DNA of 64,000 nt, from NCBI RefSeq assembly GCF_040105385.1, contig NZ_JBEDNQ010000002.1, forward strand, positions 248,001-312,000. Reading direction: 5' to 3'. The DNA is from Pseudonocardia nematodicida (GTDB lineage: Bacteria > Actinomycetota > Actinomycetes > Mycobacteriales > Pseudonocardiaceae). Positions 18,784-27,726 of the stretch are shown here, piece after piece. Each line of letters starts with the position of its first letter. Positions within the stretch are counted from its first letter, which is position 1. The notes beneath the pieces were generated by a model, which saw only the letters and a list, made by a program, of their open reading frames with translations, searched no databases and was not told the DNA's origin. Position numbers and translations under genes: made by a program.

Positions 18784-19666
18784 ACGCGCGGCAGCGCCGG
18801 AGCAGTGCGGGCAGTCCGCTCCCGAGATCGGGCCGGTCCGCGCGCCAGACCGCGTTCGTCTCCAGACGTTCTCGATCGGCGTCGAACGGCAGCAGCAGGA
18901 CCGGCTCGTGGAGGAAGGCGTTACGTGTGGCGCCGAACGCGGCGCCGCACAGGGTGAACGCCTGCCCGGCGGAGACCGTCGGCACGAGGTCGGCGTGGGT
19001 GGTCTGCACCGGGAGCCGCCCCTCGATGCCGTGCCGGGCGAGCAGGGCGTCGGCGGTGCGGGCGACGAAGGGCGCCGACGAGGCCTTGAGATAGGTATAG
19101 GGGAGGTGGGCGAGCTCGGCCAGATCGACCGCGTCCCGATCGTCGAAGCCGGCCCCCTGCGCCACGACCACCCGGATCGGCTGGGACTCCATCGCGAGAG
19201 AGGTCAACCGCTCGTCCTGCACCCGGCCGTGCACGAAGGCGAGGTCGACGTCGCCCTTGAGCACGGCGTGCAGCAGCGGTGCTGTGCTCGCCGGCCGCTG
19301 CCGCACGACGAGGTCCGGCCGTTCCGTGCGCAGGGCCGCGAGCAGACGCGACCGCAGTCCCGGAGACACCTCGGGCGCCGTCCCCACGACGATCGTCGCC
19401 ACCCGACCTCCGGTCGCGGGCAGCAACGAGGCGAGACCGTCGACCCGCTCGACGATGCCGCGGGCCTCGTCGAGGATCGCGCGGGCGGCCGCGGTCGGCG
19501 TGACGCGGTGGTAGTCGCGGACGAACAAGGCGACCCCGAGCTCGCGCTCCAGGTCCCGGATCCGCCGGCTCAGCGGCGAGGTCGCCATGCCGAGCCGTTC
19601 GGCCGCACGCGAGAAACTGGCCTCCTCGGCCACGGCGACGAAGTACCGGAGATGTCGGACCTCCAC
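18782..19666 (-). CDS. LysR-family transcriptional regulator
   Basis: A 294-residue regulator. The winged helix-turn-helix reads FSRAAERLGMATSPLSRRIRDLE (in part), and the linker and two-lobed effector domain follow; length is standard. The ATG at 19666 gives the canonical MEVRHLRYFVAVAEE start. It is divergent from the acyl-CoA dehydrogenase pair and lies just downstream of the SDR operon promoter, so it may control one or both. LysR proteins usually respond to a pathway intermediate; the ligand is unknown. Confidence 0.93.
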   Translation of the reverse strand: MEVRHLRYFVAVAEEASFSRAAERLGMATSPLSRRIRDLERELGVALFVRDYHRVTPTAAARAILDEARGIVERVDGLASLLPATGGRVATIVVGTAPEVSPGLRSRLLAALRTERPDLVVRQRPASTAPLLHAVLKGDVDLAFVHGRVQDERLTSLAMESQPIRVVVAQGAGFDDRDAVDLAELAHLPYTYLKASSAPFVARTADALLARHGIEGRLPVQTTHADLVPTVSAGQAFTLCGAAFGATRNAFLHEPVLLLPFDADRERLETNAVWRADRPDLGSGLPALLRRCRA

Positions 19667-19717
19667 CGTGCGAGCTTCCCGGCAGCCCGGCGACCTTGTC
19701 CACCGTCGCCGGATCGC

Positions 19718-19731
19718 ACACCTACGCGTGT
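19718..19731. promoter_or_regulatory. Candidate LysR site in the divergent region
   Basis: ACACCTACGCGTGT has inverted ACAC/GTGT arms. It is 40 bp upstream of the acyl-CoA dehydrogenase ATG, and a TAGTTT hexamer (19732-19737) that could serve as a -10 element directly follows it. Confidence 0.4.
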
Positions 19732-19770
19732 TAGTTTTCTCTCGGTGCCCACCGACGAGGAAGGCCGGAC

Positions 19771-21003
19771 ATGGATCTCAGCTGGTCGGCGGAGGATCTC
19801 GCGTTCCGCGACGAGGTCCGCGCGTTCCTGGACGAGAAGCTCACCCCCGACCTGCGGGACGCGGGCCGGTTGATGACCAGCGTGTACGCCGACCACGAGG
19901 CGAGCATGCGGTGGCAGGCGATCCTGCACGAGCGGGGATGGGCCGCACCGGCCTGGCCGGTCGAGCACGGCGGGTGCGACTGGTCGCTGACCCAGCACTA
20001 TCTCTTCACCCGGGAGTCCGTCCTGGCCGGCGCTCCTCCGCTGTCACCGATGGGGATCTCGCAGGTCGCGCACGTGATCATCGAGTTCGGGACGCCGGAG
20101 CAGAAGGAGTACTTCCTGCCCCGGATCCTCACCGGCGAGATCTTCTTCTGCCAGGGGTACTCCGAGCCCGAGTCGGGATCCGACCTCGCGTCGCTGTCGA
20201 TGACGGCCGTGGCCGACGGCGACGACCTCGTCTGCAGCGGGAGCAAGATCTGGACCACCCACGCGCACGAGGCGAACTGGATGTTCTGCCTGGTGCGCAC
20301 GAACCGCACCGGACGCAAGCAGCAGGGCATCACGTTCCTGCTGATCGACATGACGTCTCCGGGCATCGAGGTCCGCCCACTCGTGATGACCTCCGGCGAG
20401 CAGATCCAGAACCAGGAGTTCTTCGACGGGGTCCGGGTGCCGAAGGCCAACGTGATCGGCAGGATCGACGACGGCTGGACGGTGGCCAAGTACCTGCTCG
20501 AGTTCGAGCGCGGAGGCACGGCTGTGGCACCGATGCTGCAGGTGATGGCGGGTGACATCGAACGGGCCGCGAGCGGCCGGCCCGGTCCCGACGGACACCC
20601 ACTGCTCGACTCGCCGGATTTCGCCGGGAAGCTGGCCGACGCACGCATCCGGATCGACGTGTTCGAGGTCCTCGAGTTCCGGGTTCTCTCCACATCCGCG
20701 GCGGGCGGCAACCCGGGGACCGCGTCGTCGATGCTGAAGATCCTCGGAACCGAGCTCAGCCAGACCCTCACCGAACTCCTTCTCGAGGCGTCGGGGCCGC
20801 GCGGGCGCGTGTACCAGCCGCACGCGACCCGGCCCGGCGGACCCGTCGCGGACGTCGTCGCACCGGCCGACCGATACCTCAGCGGAGAGCCGTGGCAGGC
20901 GGTGGCACCGCTGCGCTACCTCAACGACCGCGCCGGAACGATCTATGCGGGCAGCAACGAGATCCAGCGGAACATCATCGCGAAAGCGGCATTGGGGCTG
21001 TAG
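19771..21003 (+). CDS. Acyl-CoA dehydrogenase (catalytic-type subunit)
   Basis: A 410-residue flavoprotein that introduces a 2,3 double bond into an acyl-CoA. The GYSEPESGSDLASL segment and the W in KIWTTHA are FAD-contact motifs. In the C-terminal motif IYAGSNEIQ the usual catalytic Glu of MCAD-type enzymes (YEGT) is Ala, but Glu246 in LLEFERGG lies where isovaleryl-CoA dehydrogenase and FadE29/ChsE2 carry their base. ATG with GAGGAAGG upstream. The next gene starts immediately after the stop, and the pair resembles the heterotetrameric ChsE1-ChsE2 of steroid side-chain degradation. Confidence 0.92.
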   Translation: MDLSWSAEDLAFRDEVRAFLDEKLTPDLRDAGRLMTSVYADHEASMRWQAILHERGWAAPAWPVEHGGCDWSLTQHYLFTRESVLAGAPPLSPMGISQVAHVIIEFGTPEQKEYFLPRILTGEIFFCQGYSEPESGSDLASLSMTAVADGDDLVCSGSKIWTTHAHEANWMFCLVRTNRTGRKQQGITFLLIDMTSPGIEVRPLVMTSGEQIQNQEFFDGVRVPKANVIGRIDDGWTVAKYLLEFERGGTAVAPMLQVMAGDIERAASGRPGPDGHPLLDSPDFAGKLADARIRIDVFEVLEFRVLSTSAAGGNPGTASSMLKILGTELSQTLTELLLEASGPRGRVYQPHATRPGGPVADVVAPADRYLSGEPWQAVAPLRYLNDRAGTIYAGSNEIQRNIIAKAALGL

Positions 21004-22164
21004 ATGGACTTCCAGTTGAACGCGGAGCAGGTGCTGCTGCGTGACTCGCTCGCCGGGTTCCTCGCCGACCGCTACGACCTCGCGCGCAGTCGTGAGGCTG
21101 CGACGTCCGCCGAGGGATGGCAGCCGGGAGTGTGGCGGGCGTTCGCCGAGGATTTGGGAGTCCTCGGTGTGGCGCTCCCCGCGGACGCCGGCGGGTCGGG
21201 CGGCGGCCCGGTCGAGGTGTCGGTCGTCGCCGAGGAACTCGGGCGGGCGCTGGTCATCGAACCCTTCGTGGACACCGTGGTGCTCGGCGGGGGCGTGCTG
21301 CGCCGGGCCGAGGCGATCGACCTGCTCACGGGCATCGGCGCGGGCACCGTCCGGATCGCCCCGGCGCTGCTCGAACCGGGGTCGGCGCACACCGCGCACG
21401 ACGTCGCGGTGACGGCCCACGTCGATGACGGCGGCTGGAAGCTGACCGGCGAGAAGACCGTCGTCACCGGCGTCCGGTTCGCGACCCACCTCCTGCTGAG
21501 CGCCCGGACAGCAGGCGAACAGCGCGATCACGACGGGATCTCGCTGTTCCTGGTCCCGTTCGACGCTGCATCGCCGCCGGACGGCCTTCGGGTCCACGGC
21601 TACCGCACGATCGACGACCGGCACGCCGCCGATCTGGTTCTCGACGGGCTCCGGGTGCCCGGGGACGGGCTCCTCGGCGTCCGCGACCGGGGGTGGGACC
21701 TGCTCGGCCCGGCCCTCGACGAGACGGTCGCGGCGATCTGCGCCGAGGCCGTCGGCTGCCTGCGGCGGATCCTCGCCGACACCGTCGCCTACGCCAAGGA
21801 ACGGCGGCAGTTCGGACAGCCCATAGGGTCGTTCCAGGTGCTGCAACACCGGATGGTGGACATGCACATCGAGGTCGAGCAGGCCGCCGCCGCCGCCCTG
21901 CTCGCGACGCTCCGTCTGGAGGACGGCCCCTGCGAGCGCGCCCGTGCGGTGGCCGCCGCGAAAGTCACGGTGAGTCGTGCAGCGAGGTTCGTGGGTCAGA
22001 ACGCCGTGCAGCTGCATGGCGGGATGGGGATGTCACAGGAACTGGCTGTCGGGCACTACTTCAAGCGTCTCACCGCAATCGAGTACGAGTGGGGGGCGTC
22101 GGATCAGCATCGGAGCCGTTACACCGGGCTGAGCCGGGCGACGGGGGTCACCCCCGCCGAGTAA
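21004..22164 (+). CDS. Acyl-CoA dehydrogenase (partner-type subunit)
   Basis: A 386-residue acyl-CoA dehydrogenase-fold protein. It begins directly after the upstream stop (TAG then ATG), implying coupled translation. The C-terminal region with QLHGGMGMSQE and the AVGHYFKR segment is present. At the helix position where its neighbour has Glu246 this protein reads LDETVAAI, without a clear base. That fits the FadE28/ChsE1 type, which complements the other subunit's active site. I expect an alpha2-beta2 complex with the preceding protein; whether this subunit is catalytic by itself is uncertain. Confidence 0.9.
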   Translation: MDFQLNAEQVLLRDSLAGFLADRYDLARSREAATSAEGWQPGVWRAFAEDLGVLGVALPADAGGSGGGPVEVSVVAEELGRALVIEPFVDTVVLGGGVLRRAEAIDLLTGIGAGTVRIAPALLEPGSAHTAHDVAVTAHVDDGGWKLTGEKTVVTGVRFATHLLLSARTAGEQRDHDGISLFLVPFDAASPPDGLRVHGYRTIDDRHAADLVLDGLRVPGDGLLGVRDRGWDLLGPALDETVAAICAEAVGCLRRILADTVAYAKERRQFGQPIGSFQVLQHRMVDMHIEVEQAAAAALLATLRLEDGPCERARAVAAAKVTVSRAARFVGQNAVQLHGGMGMSQELAVGHYFKRLTAIEYEWGASDQHRSRYTGLSRATGVTPAE

Positions 22165-22178
22165 ACTAAAGGTTTTAG
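22162..22178 (+). promoter_or_regulatory. AT-rich palindrome before the carboxyltransferase gene
   Basis: CTAAA (22166-22170) and TTTAG (22174-22178) flank GGT, and TAAACT at 22162-22167 could serve as a -10 element. It sits in the 23-bp gap before the carboxyltransferase ATG in a GC-rich background. It may give the carboxylase genes their own promoter or operator. Confidence 0.4.
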
Positions 22179-22187
22179 AATCAGGCC

Positions 22188-23828
22188 ATGAGCGCCGCAA
22201 CGGAGCCGATGGCGATTCCGGACGACGATTCGCCCGAGCCGGACGTGCACACGACGGCGGGCAAGCTCGCCGACCTCTACCAGCGGTTCGACGAGGCGGT
22301 GCACGCCGGCTCGGAGGCGGCCGTCGAGCGCCAGCACGCCAAGGGCCGCCAGACCGCCCGCGAGCGCCTCGACCAGCTGCTCGACCCGGGCTCGTTCGTC
22401 GAGCTCGACGCGCTCACCCGGCACCGGTCGACGAACTTCGGGATGGCCGACAAGCGCCCGGCCGGCGACGGCGTGGTGACCGGCACCGGCACGATCGACG
22501 GCCGCCCGGTCGCGGTGTTCTCCCAGGACGCGACGGTGTTCGGCGGGGCGCTCGGCGAGGTCTACGGCGAGAAGATCGTCAAGGTGATGGACCTGGCCGC
22601 GAAGATCGGTGTCCCGATGATCGGGATCAACGACGGCGGCGGCGCGCGCATCCAGGAGGGCGTGGTCGCGCTCGGGCTCTACGGCGAGATCTTCCGGCGG
22701 AACGTGGCCAGCTCGGGCGTCGTCCCGCAGATCTCGCTGATCATGGGCCCGTGCGCCGGTGGCGCGGTCTACTCGCCGGCGATCACCGACTTCACCGTGA
22801 TGGTCGACGAGACCAGCCACATGTTCATCACCGGCCCGGACGTGATCAAGACCGTCACCGGCGAGAACGTGGACATGGAGGAGCTCGGCGGCGGCCGGGC
22901 GCACAACTCCAAGTCGGGCGTCGCGCACTACCTGGCCGGTGACGAGTCCGATGCGTTCGACTACGTGAAGCAGCTGCTGAGCTTCCTGCCGTCGAACAAC
23001 CTGTCCGAGCCGCCGTCCTACCCGGCGCCGGAGCCGGTCGAGGGCACGGTCGCCGACGGGCTCACCGACGCCGACCGGGAGCTCGACACGATCGTGCCGG
23101 ACTCCGCGAACACCCCGTACGACATCCGCGAGGTGATCAACCGGGTGGTCGACGAGGAGGACTTCCTCGAGGTCCAGGAGCTCTGGGCGCCGAACATCGT
23201 GATCGGCTACGCCCGGGTGGAGGGGCGCAGCGTCGGGATCGTGGCCAACCAGCCGACCCAGTTCGCCGGCTGCCTGGACATCGACGCCTCGGAGAAGGCC
23301 GCCCGGTTCGTGCGGACCTGCGACGCGTTCGGCATCCCGGTGCTGACCTTCGTCGACGTCCCCGGCTTCCTGCCCGGCACCGACCAGGAGTGGAACGGCA
23401 TCATCCGGCGTGGGGCCAAGCTGATCTACGCCTACGCCGAGGCCACCGTCCCGCTGGTCACCGTGATCACCCGCAAGGCCTACGGCGGGGCCTACGACGT
23501 GATGGGGTCCAAGCACCTCGGCGCGGACGTCAACATCGCCTGGCCGACCGCGCAGATCGCGGTCACCGGCGCGCAGGGCGCGGTGTCGATCCTCTACCGC
23601 AAGGAGCTCAAGGGCCTCTCCGGGGACGAGCTGGCGGCCAAGCGGGCGGAGCTGCAGCAGGACTACGAGGACACCCTCTGCAACCCCTATGTGGCCGCGG
23701 ACCGCGGTTACGTCGACGCGGTGGTGCCGCCGTCGCACACCCGCGGCTACGTCGGCCGGGCGCTGCGGATGCTGGTCACCAAGCGGGAGCAGGGGCCGAC
23801 CCGCAAGCACGGGAACATCCCGCTCTGA
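22188..23828 (+). CDS. Acyl-CoA carboxylase beta subunit (carboxyltransferase)
   Basis: A 546-residue AccD5/PccB-type carboxyltransferase. Two crotonase-fold halves are visible, with the oxyanion/CoA glycine motifs GINDGGGARIQEG in the N-half and the RKAYGGAYDVMGSK segment in the C-half. It carboxylates acetyl-CoA or propionyl-CoA with biotin carboxyl carrier protein as donor, making malonyl- or methylmalonyl-CoA. The stop overlaps the epsilon-subunit start in a TGATG. The biotinylated alpha subunit is encoded 94 bp beyond that. Together these three genes form a complete carboxylase, placed next to a pathway that would release propionyl-CoA or acetyl-CoA. Confidence 0.95.
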   Translation: MSAATEPMAIPDDDSPEPDVHTTAGKLADLYQRFDEAVHAGSEAAVERQHAKGRQTARERLDQLLDPGSFVELDALTRHRSTNFGMADKRPAGDGVVTGTGTIDGRPVAVFSQDATVFGGALGEVYGEKIVKVMDLAAKIGVPMIGINDGGGARIQEGVVALGLYGEIFRRNVASSGVVPQISLIMGPCAGGAVYSPAITDFTVMVDETSHMFITGPDVIKTVTGENVDMEELGGGRAHNSKSGVAHYLAGDESDAFDYVKQLLSFLPSNNLSEPPSYPAPEPVEGTVADGLTDADRELDTIVPDSANTPYDIREVINRVVDEEDFLEVQELWAPNIVIGYARVEGRSVGIVANQPTQFAGCLDIDASEKAARFVRTCDAFGIPVLTFVDVPGFLPGTDQEWNGIIRRGAKLIYAYAEATVPLVTVITRKAYGGAYDVMGSKHLGADVNIAWPTAQIAVTGAQGAVSILYRKELKGLSGDELAAKRAELQQDYEDTLCNPYVAADRGYVDAVVPPSHTRGYVGRALRMLVTKREQGPTRKHGNIPL

Positions 23829-24067
23829 TGGGGACCGAGGAGCAGACGCCCGAGGAGCGCCGCGCGCTGTTCCGGGTCGTGCGGGGGAATCCGGACGACG
23901 CCGAGCTGGCCGCGCTGACCGCCGTCGTGGCCGCCGCGGCGTCGGCGGGCGGGGCCGACGCGCCGCCCCCGGCCCCGCCGAGCCCGTGGTCGCACCCCGC
24001 GGCGCAACTGCGCGCACCGCTGGTCCCCGGCCCCGGCGCCTGGCGCGCCTCGGGCCTGCCCCGCTGA
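23828..24067 (+). CDS. Acyl-CoA carboxylase epsilon subunit
   Basis: A 79-residue protein. The FRVVRGNPDDAELAALTAVV segment is the signature of the AccE/PccE epsilon subunit, and the C-terminal SPWSHPAAQLRAPL...GPGAWRASGLPR tail is also typical. Epsilon subunits of actinobacterial acyl-CoA carboxylases bridge alpha and beta and raise activity. ATG overlaps the beta-subunit stop by one base. Confidence 0.92.
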   Translation: MGTEEQTPEERRALFRVVRGNPDDAELAALTAVVAAAASAGGADAPPPAPPSPWSHPAAQLRAPLVPGPGAWRASGLPR

Positions 24068-24161
24068 CCCGTCACCCTCACCGGATCCCGGCCCCGCGAT
24101 CCGTGAACGACCCATCGCCGCGCCATCGGGCCGGCGCCCCCGAACCGGAGGAGTTTCGACC

Positions 24162-25937
24162 GTGCCCGCACTGCGGAAAGTGCTCGTCGCCAACCGGGGG
24201 GAGATCGCCGTCCGGGTGATCCGCGCCGCCAAGGACGCGGGTCTGGCCAGCGTCGCCGTCTACGCCGAGCCGGACCGGGACGCGATGTTCGTCCGGCTCG
24301 CCGACGAGGCCTTCGCACTCGGCGGGTCCACCGCCGCGGAGTCCTACCTGGACATCGAGAAGGTCATCGGCGCGGCACAGCGAGCCGGTGCCGACGCGAT
24401 CCACCCCGGGTACGGGTTCCTGTCCGAGAACGCCGACTTCGCCCAGGCCGTGATCGACGCCGGCATCACCTGGATCGGGCCGTCCCCGCAGGCGATCCGC
24501 GACCTCGGGGACAAGGTCACCGCCCGGCACATCGCCCTGAAGGCCGGTGCCCCGCTGGTGCCCGGCACCAAGGACCCGGTCTCGAATGCCGACGAGGTCC
24601 TCGCCTTCGCCGACCAGCACGGCCTGCCCGTCGCGATCAAGGCCGCGTTCGGCGGTGGCGGCCGCGGGATGAAGGTCGCCCGCGAGCGCTCCGAGGTCGC
24701 CGAGCTCTACGAGTCCGCGGTACGCGAGGCGACCGCGGCGTTCGGTCGCGGCGAGTGCTTCGTCGAGCGCTACCTGGACCGGCCCCGGCACGTGGAGACG
24801 CAGGTGCTGGCCGACCAGCACGGCAACGTCGTCGTCGTCGGGACGCGGGACTGCTCGCTGCAGCGCCGCTTCCAGAAGCTCGTCGAGGAGGCCCCCGCGC
24901 CGTTCCTGACCGACGAGCAGCGCACGACCCTGTACGACGCCTCGAAGGCGATCTGCACGGAGGCCGGCTACTACGGCGCCGGCACCGTCGAGTTCCTGAT
25001 CGGCGAGGACGGGATGATCACCTTCCTGGAGGTGAACACCCGGCTGCAGGTCGAGCACCCGGTGTCCGAGGAGACCACCGGCATCGACCTGGTGCGGGAG
25101 ATGTTCCGGATCGCCGAGGGCCAGGAGCTGGGCTACGACGACGACCCCGAGCCGCGCGGGCACGCGATCGAGTTCCGGATCAACGGCGAGGACGCCGGCC
25201 GCAACTTCCTCCCGGCCCCGGGCACCGTCGAGCGGATCTGGTACCCGGCCGGGCCGGGCGTGCGGACCGACGCCGGCGTCGAGGACGGCTCGGTGATCGG
25301 CGGGCAGTTCGACTCGCTGCTGGCGAAGCTGATCGTCACCGGCAAGGACCGGCAGCAGGCCCTCGAGCGCTCCCGGCGTGCACTGGCGGAGTTCCGGGTC
25401 GAGGGCATGGCGACGGTGCTGGAGTTCCACCGGCTCGTCGTCGCCGACCCGGCGTTCACCGCCGCGACCGGCGACGACTTCGCCGTGCACACCCGGTGGA
25501 TCGAGACCGAGTGGGACAACACCGTGCCGCCGTTCTCCGGTGGCGCGGGGGCCGACGACGAGGCCGGCGAGCGGCAGACCGTCGTCGTCGAGGTCGGCGG
25601 GCGACGCCTGGAGGTCTCGCTGCCCGGCGACCTCGCCCTGGGCGGGGGCGGCGGCGCGGCGGCCGGGCGCAAGGCCGCTCCGCGCAAGCGGACCGGGTCC
25701 GGTGGCGGGGCCAAGGTCTCCGGCGACGCCGTCACCGCGCCGATGCAGGGCACGATCATCAAGGTCGCGGTGTCCGACGGCGACACGGTCTCGGCCGGTG
25801 ACCTGATCGTCGTGCTGGAGGCGATGAAGATGGAGAACCCGGTCACCGCGTCCAAAGACGGCACCGTGACCGGGCTGAACGCCGAGCAGGGCGCGTCGGT
25901 GTCCCAGGGCACGGTGCTGTGCGAGATCAAGGACTGA
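24162..25937 (+). CDS. Acyl-CoA carboxylase alpha subunit (biotin carboxylase plus BCCP)
   Basis: A 591-residue AccA3-type protein. The biotin carboxylase domain has the ATP-grasp loop GGGGRGMK and the catalytic stretch EVNTRLQVEHPV. A Gly/Ala/Lys-rich linker leads to the biotinyl domain, whose EAMKM places the biotin Lys at 556. GTG start with GGAGGAG directly upstream. It follows the beta and epsilon genes. Length and domain order match mycobacterial AccA3, which serves several carboxyltransferases; whether this copy is the shared one cannot be told. Confidence 0.95.
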   Translation: MPALRKVLVANRGEIAVRVIRAAKDAGLASVAVYAEPDRDAMFVRLADEAFALGGSTAAESYLDIEKVIGAAQRAGADAIHPGYGFLSENADFAQAVIDAGITWIGPSPQAIRDLGDKVTARHIALKAGAPLVPGTKDPVSNADEVLAFADQHGLPVAIKAAFGGGGRGMKVARERSEVAELYESAVREATAAFGRGECFVERYLDRPRHVETQVLADQHGNVVVVGTRDCSLQRRFQKLVEEAPAPFLTDEQRTTLYDASKAICTEAGYYGAGTVEFLIGEDGMITFLEVNTRLQVEHPVSEETTGIDLVREMFRIAEGQELGYDDDPEPRGHAIEFRINGEDAGRNFLPAPGTVERIWYPAGPGVRTDAGVEDGSVIGGQFDSLLAKLIVTGKDRQQALERSRRALAEFRVEGMATVLEFHRLVVADPAFTAATGDDFAVHTRWIETEWDNTVPPFSGGAGADDEAGERQTVVVEVGGRRLEVSLPGDLALGGGGGAAAGRKAAPRKRTGSGGGAKVSGDAVTAPMQGTIIKVAVSDGDTVSAGDLIVVLEAMKMENPVTASKDGTVTGLNAEQGASVSQGTVLCEIKD

Positions 25938-26002
25938 GCGCGCAGCCTGCGGAGCCGCGCACCTGCACCGAGCGCCCAGCCTGCGGAGCCGCGCATCTGC
26001 AC
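25936..26002. repeat. Tandem 33-bp hairpin-forming repeat between convergent genes
   Basis: Two units (25936-25968 and 25970-26002) match at 31 of 33 positions with one base between them. Each unit can fold by pairing GCGCG/CGCGC-type arms around CAGCCTGCGGAGC. The repeat overlaps the end of the carboxylase alpha gene and abuts the ruvB stop. It may act as a double terminator. Its duplicate structure is unusual compared with the single hairpins elsewhere in the window. Confidence 0.7.
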
Positions 26003-27112
26003 TCAGAACAGAGGGTCGATCCGGTGCCCCGCGGGCGCATCGGCGGGTGGGGTCAGCCCCAGATGGGTCCAGGCCAGCGGCGTGGCGACCCGGCCCCGGG
26101 GCGTCCGGGCCAGCATCCCGGCACGCACGAGGTAGGGCTCGCAGACCTCCTCGACGGTCCCGGCCTCCTCCCCCACCGCGACGGCGAGCGTGGAGACCCC
26201 GACCGGGCCGCCGTGGAACGACCGCACGAGCGCGCTCAGCACGGCGCGGTCGAGCCGGTCGAGGCCGAGCTCGTCGACGTCGTAGACGGCCAGCGCGGCC
26301 TGCGCGACGTCGCGGCGGATGACGCCGTCCGCGCGAACCTCGGCGAAGTCGCGGACCCGGCGCAGCAGCCGGTTCGCCACCCGCGGGGTGCCCCGGCAGC
26401 GCCCGGCGATCTCCTCGGCGCCGTCCGGGCGCAGGTCGATGTTCAGGATGCCGGCGGCCCGGTGCAGGACGCGTTCCAGCTCGTCGCCGGAGTAGAACTC
26501 CATGTGGCCGGTGAAGCCGAACCGGTCGCGCAGCGGACCGGTCAGCGACCCGGCCCGGGTGGTCGCGCCGACCAGGGTGAAGGGGGCGACGTCGAGCGGG
26601 ATCGACGTGGCGCCGGGGCCCTTCCCGACGACGACGTCCACCCGGAAGTCCTCCATCGCCAGGTAGAGCATCTCCTCGGCCGGCCGGGCCGTGCGGTGGA
26701 TCTCGTCGATGAACAGCACGTCGCCGGGCACCAGGTTGGACAGCATCGCGGCGAGGTCGCCGGCGCGTTCCAGGGCGGGCCCGGAGGTCAGCCGGATCGC
26801 CGCACCCAGCTCCTGCGCGATGATCATCGCGAGGCTGGTCTTGCCCAGGCCCGGCGGGCCGGAGAGCAGGATGTGGTCCGGCGGGTCGCCGCGGCGCCGG
26901 GCACCCTCCAGCACCAGCTCGAGCTGCTCGCGGACCCGTGGCTGGCCGACGAACTCGCCCAGCGAGCGCGGCCGGAGCGAGGCCTCGACGTCGGCGTCCC
27001 CGGGCTGGGCGTCCGGGTCGATCTCGCGCGGCTCGCCGGCGACGAAGCCGGTCTCCGCCCACGGCTCCGGTGGAGCCCCGGTCACGGGGTCGGAGCCGTC
27101 CGGCACGGTCAC
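26003..27112 (-). CDS. ruvB: Holliday junction branch migration ATPase RuvB
   Basis: A 369-residue AAA+ motor. Walker A is GPPGLGKTS, Walker B is FIDEIH, sensor 1 is GATTRAG, and the C-terminal winged helix contains the PYLVRAGMLARTPRGR segment. It drives branch migration at Holliday junctions bound by RuvA. GTG start overlaps the ruvA stop in GTGA. About 35 N-terminal residues before the conserved SLRPRSLGEFVGQ are acidic and poorly conserved. Confidence 0.97.
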   Translation of the reverse strand: MTVPDGSDPVTGAPPEPWAETGFVAGEPREIDPDAQPGDADVEASLRPRSLGEFVGQPRVREQLELVLEGARRRGDPPDHILLSGPPGLGKTSLAMIIAQELGAAIRLTSGPALERAGDLAAMLSNLVPGDVLFIDEIHRTARPAEEMLYLAMEDFRVDVVVGKGPGATSIPLDVAPFTLVGATTRAGSLTGPLRDRFGFTGHMEFYSGDELERVLHRAAGILNIDLRPDGAEEIAGRCRGTPRVANRLLRRVRDFAEVRADGVIRRDVAQAALAVYDVDELGLDRLDRAVLSALVRSFHGGPVGVSTLAVAVGEEAGTVEEVCEPYLVRAGMLARTPRGRVATPLAWTHLGLTPPADAPAGHRIDPLF

Positions 27113-27726
27113 CGCGCGCGGCCCAGCGAGGACAGCGCGGTGCGCAGCAGCACGGTCGGGGTCGCGTCGGCGGACTCGGCGAGCACCGCGTCCACCGCCT
27201 GCTCGGCGGGGCGCTGGGTGAACCCGAGCCCGAGCAGGGCCTCGACCACCTGGTCGCGCACGCCGAGCACCGGCTGCGGCGCGCTCGGACCGGCCCCGCC
27301 GCCGGCACCGGCCGGGACCGTGGCGGGGGCGGTGACCTTGTCGCGGAGCTCCACGACCAGCCGTTCCGCGCTCTTCTTCCCGACCCCGGGGATCCGGGTC
27401 AGCGTCGCGAGGTCGCCGTCGGCGAGCGCCCGGCGCAGCGTGTCCGGCTCCAGCACCGCGATCGTGGCCAGCGCCAGCCGCGGCCCGATCCCGGACACGG
27501 TCTGCACCAGCAGGAACAGCTCGCGCTCCTCGGTGTCGGCGAAGCCGAACAGGGTCAGCGACTCCTCGCGGACGACCAGCGTGGTCGCCAGCCGGGCCTC
27601 CTCGCCGCGACGCAGGCCCCCGATCGTCGCCGGGGTGGCGTACACGGCGAGACCGACGCCACCCACCTCGACGACCACGTGGTCCAGCCCGATCTCCAGC
27701 ACCGGACCCCGCACCGAGTGGATCAC
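27109..27726 (-). CDS. ruvA: Holliday junction DNA helicase subunit RuvA
   Basis: A 205-residue tetrameric junction-binding protein. The N-terminal OB domain begins MIHSVRGPVLEIG. Helix-hairpin-helix motifs include SGIGPRLALATIA and IPGVGKKSAERLV. An Ala/Gly-rich linker (PAGAGGGAGPSAP) leads to the C-terminal domain III that contacts RuvB. It overlaps both ruvC and ruvB by four bases, giving a ruvC-ruvA-ruvB operon with coupled translation. Confidence 0.97.
   Translation of the reverse strand: MIHSVRGPVLEIGLDHVVVEVGGVGLAVYATPATIGGLRRGEEARLATTLVVREESLTLFGFADTEERELFLLVQTVSGIGPRLALATIAVLEPDTLRRALADGDLATLTRIPGVGKKSAERLVVELRDKVTAPATVPAGAGGGAGPSAPQPVLGVRDQVVEALLGLGFTQRPAEQAVDAVLAESADATPTVLLRTALSSLGRAR

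Noticed and set aside
24078..27308. Minus-strand 1076-codon frame across the carboxylase and ruvB genes
   Set aside because: It is a shadow of the carboxylase alpha gene and of ruvB; both have full motif sets in other frames.
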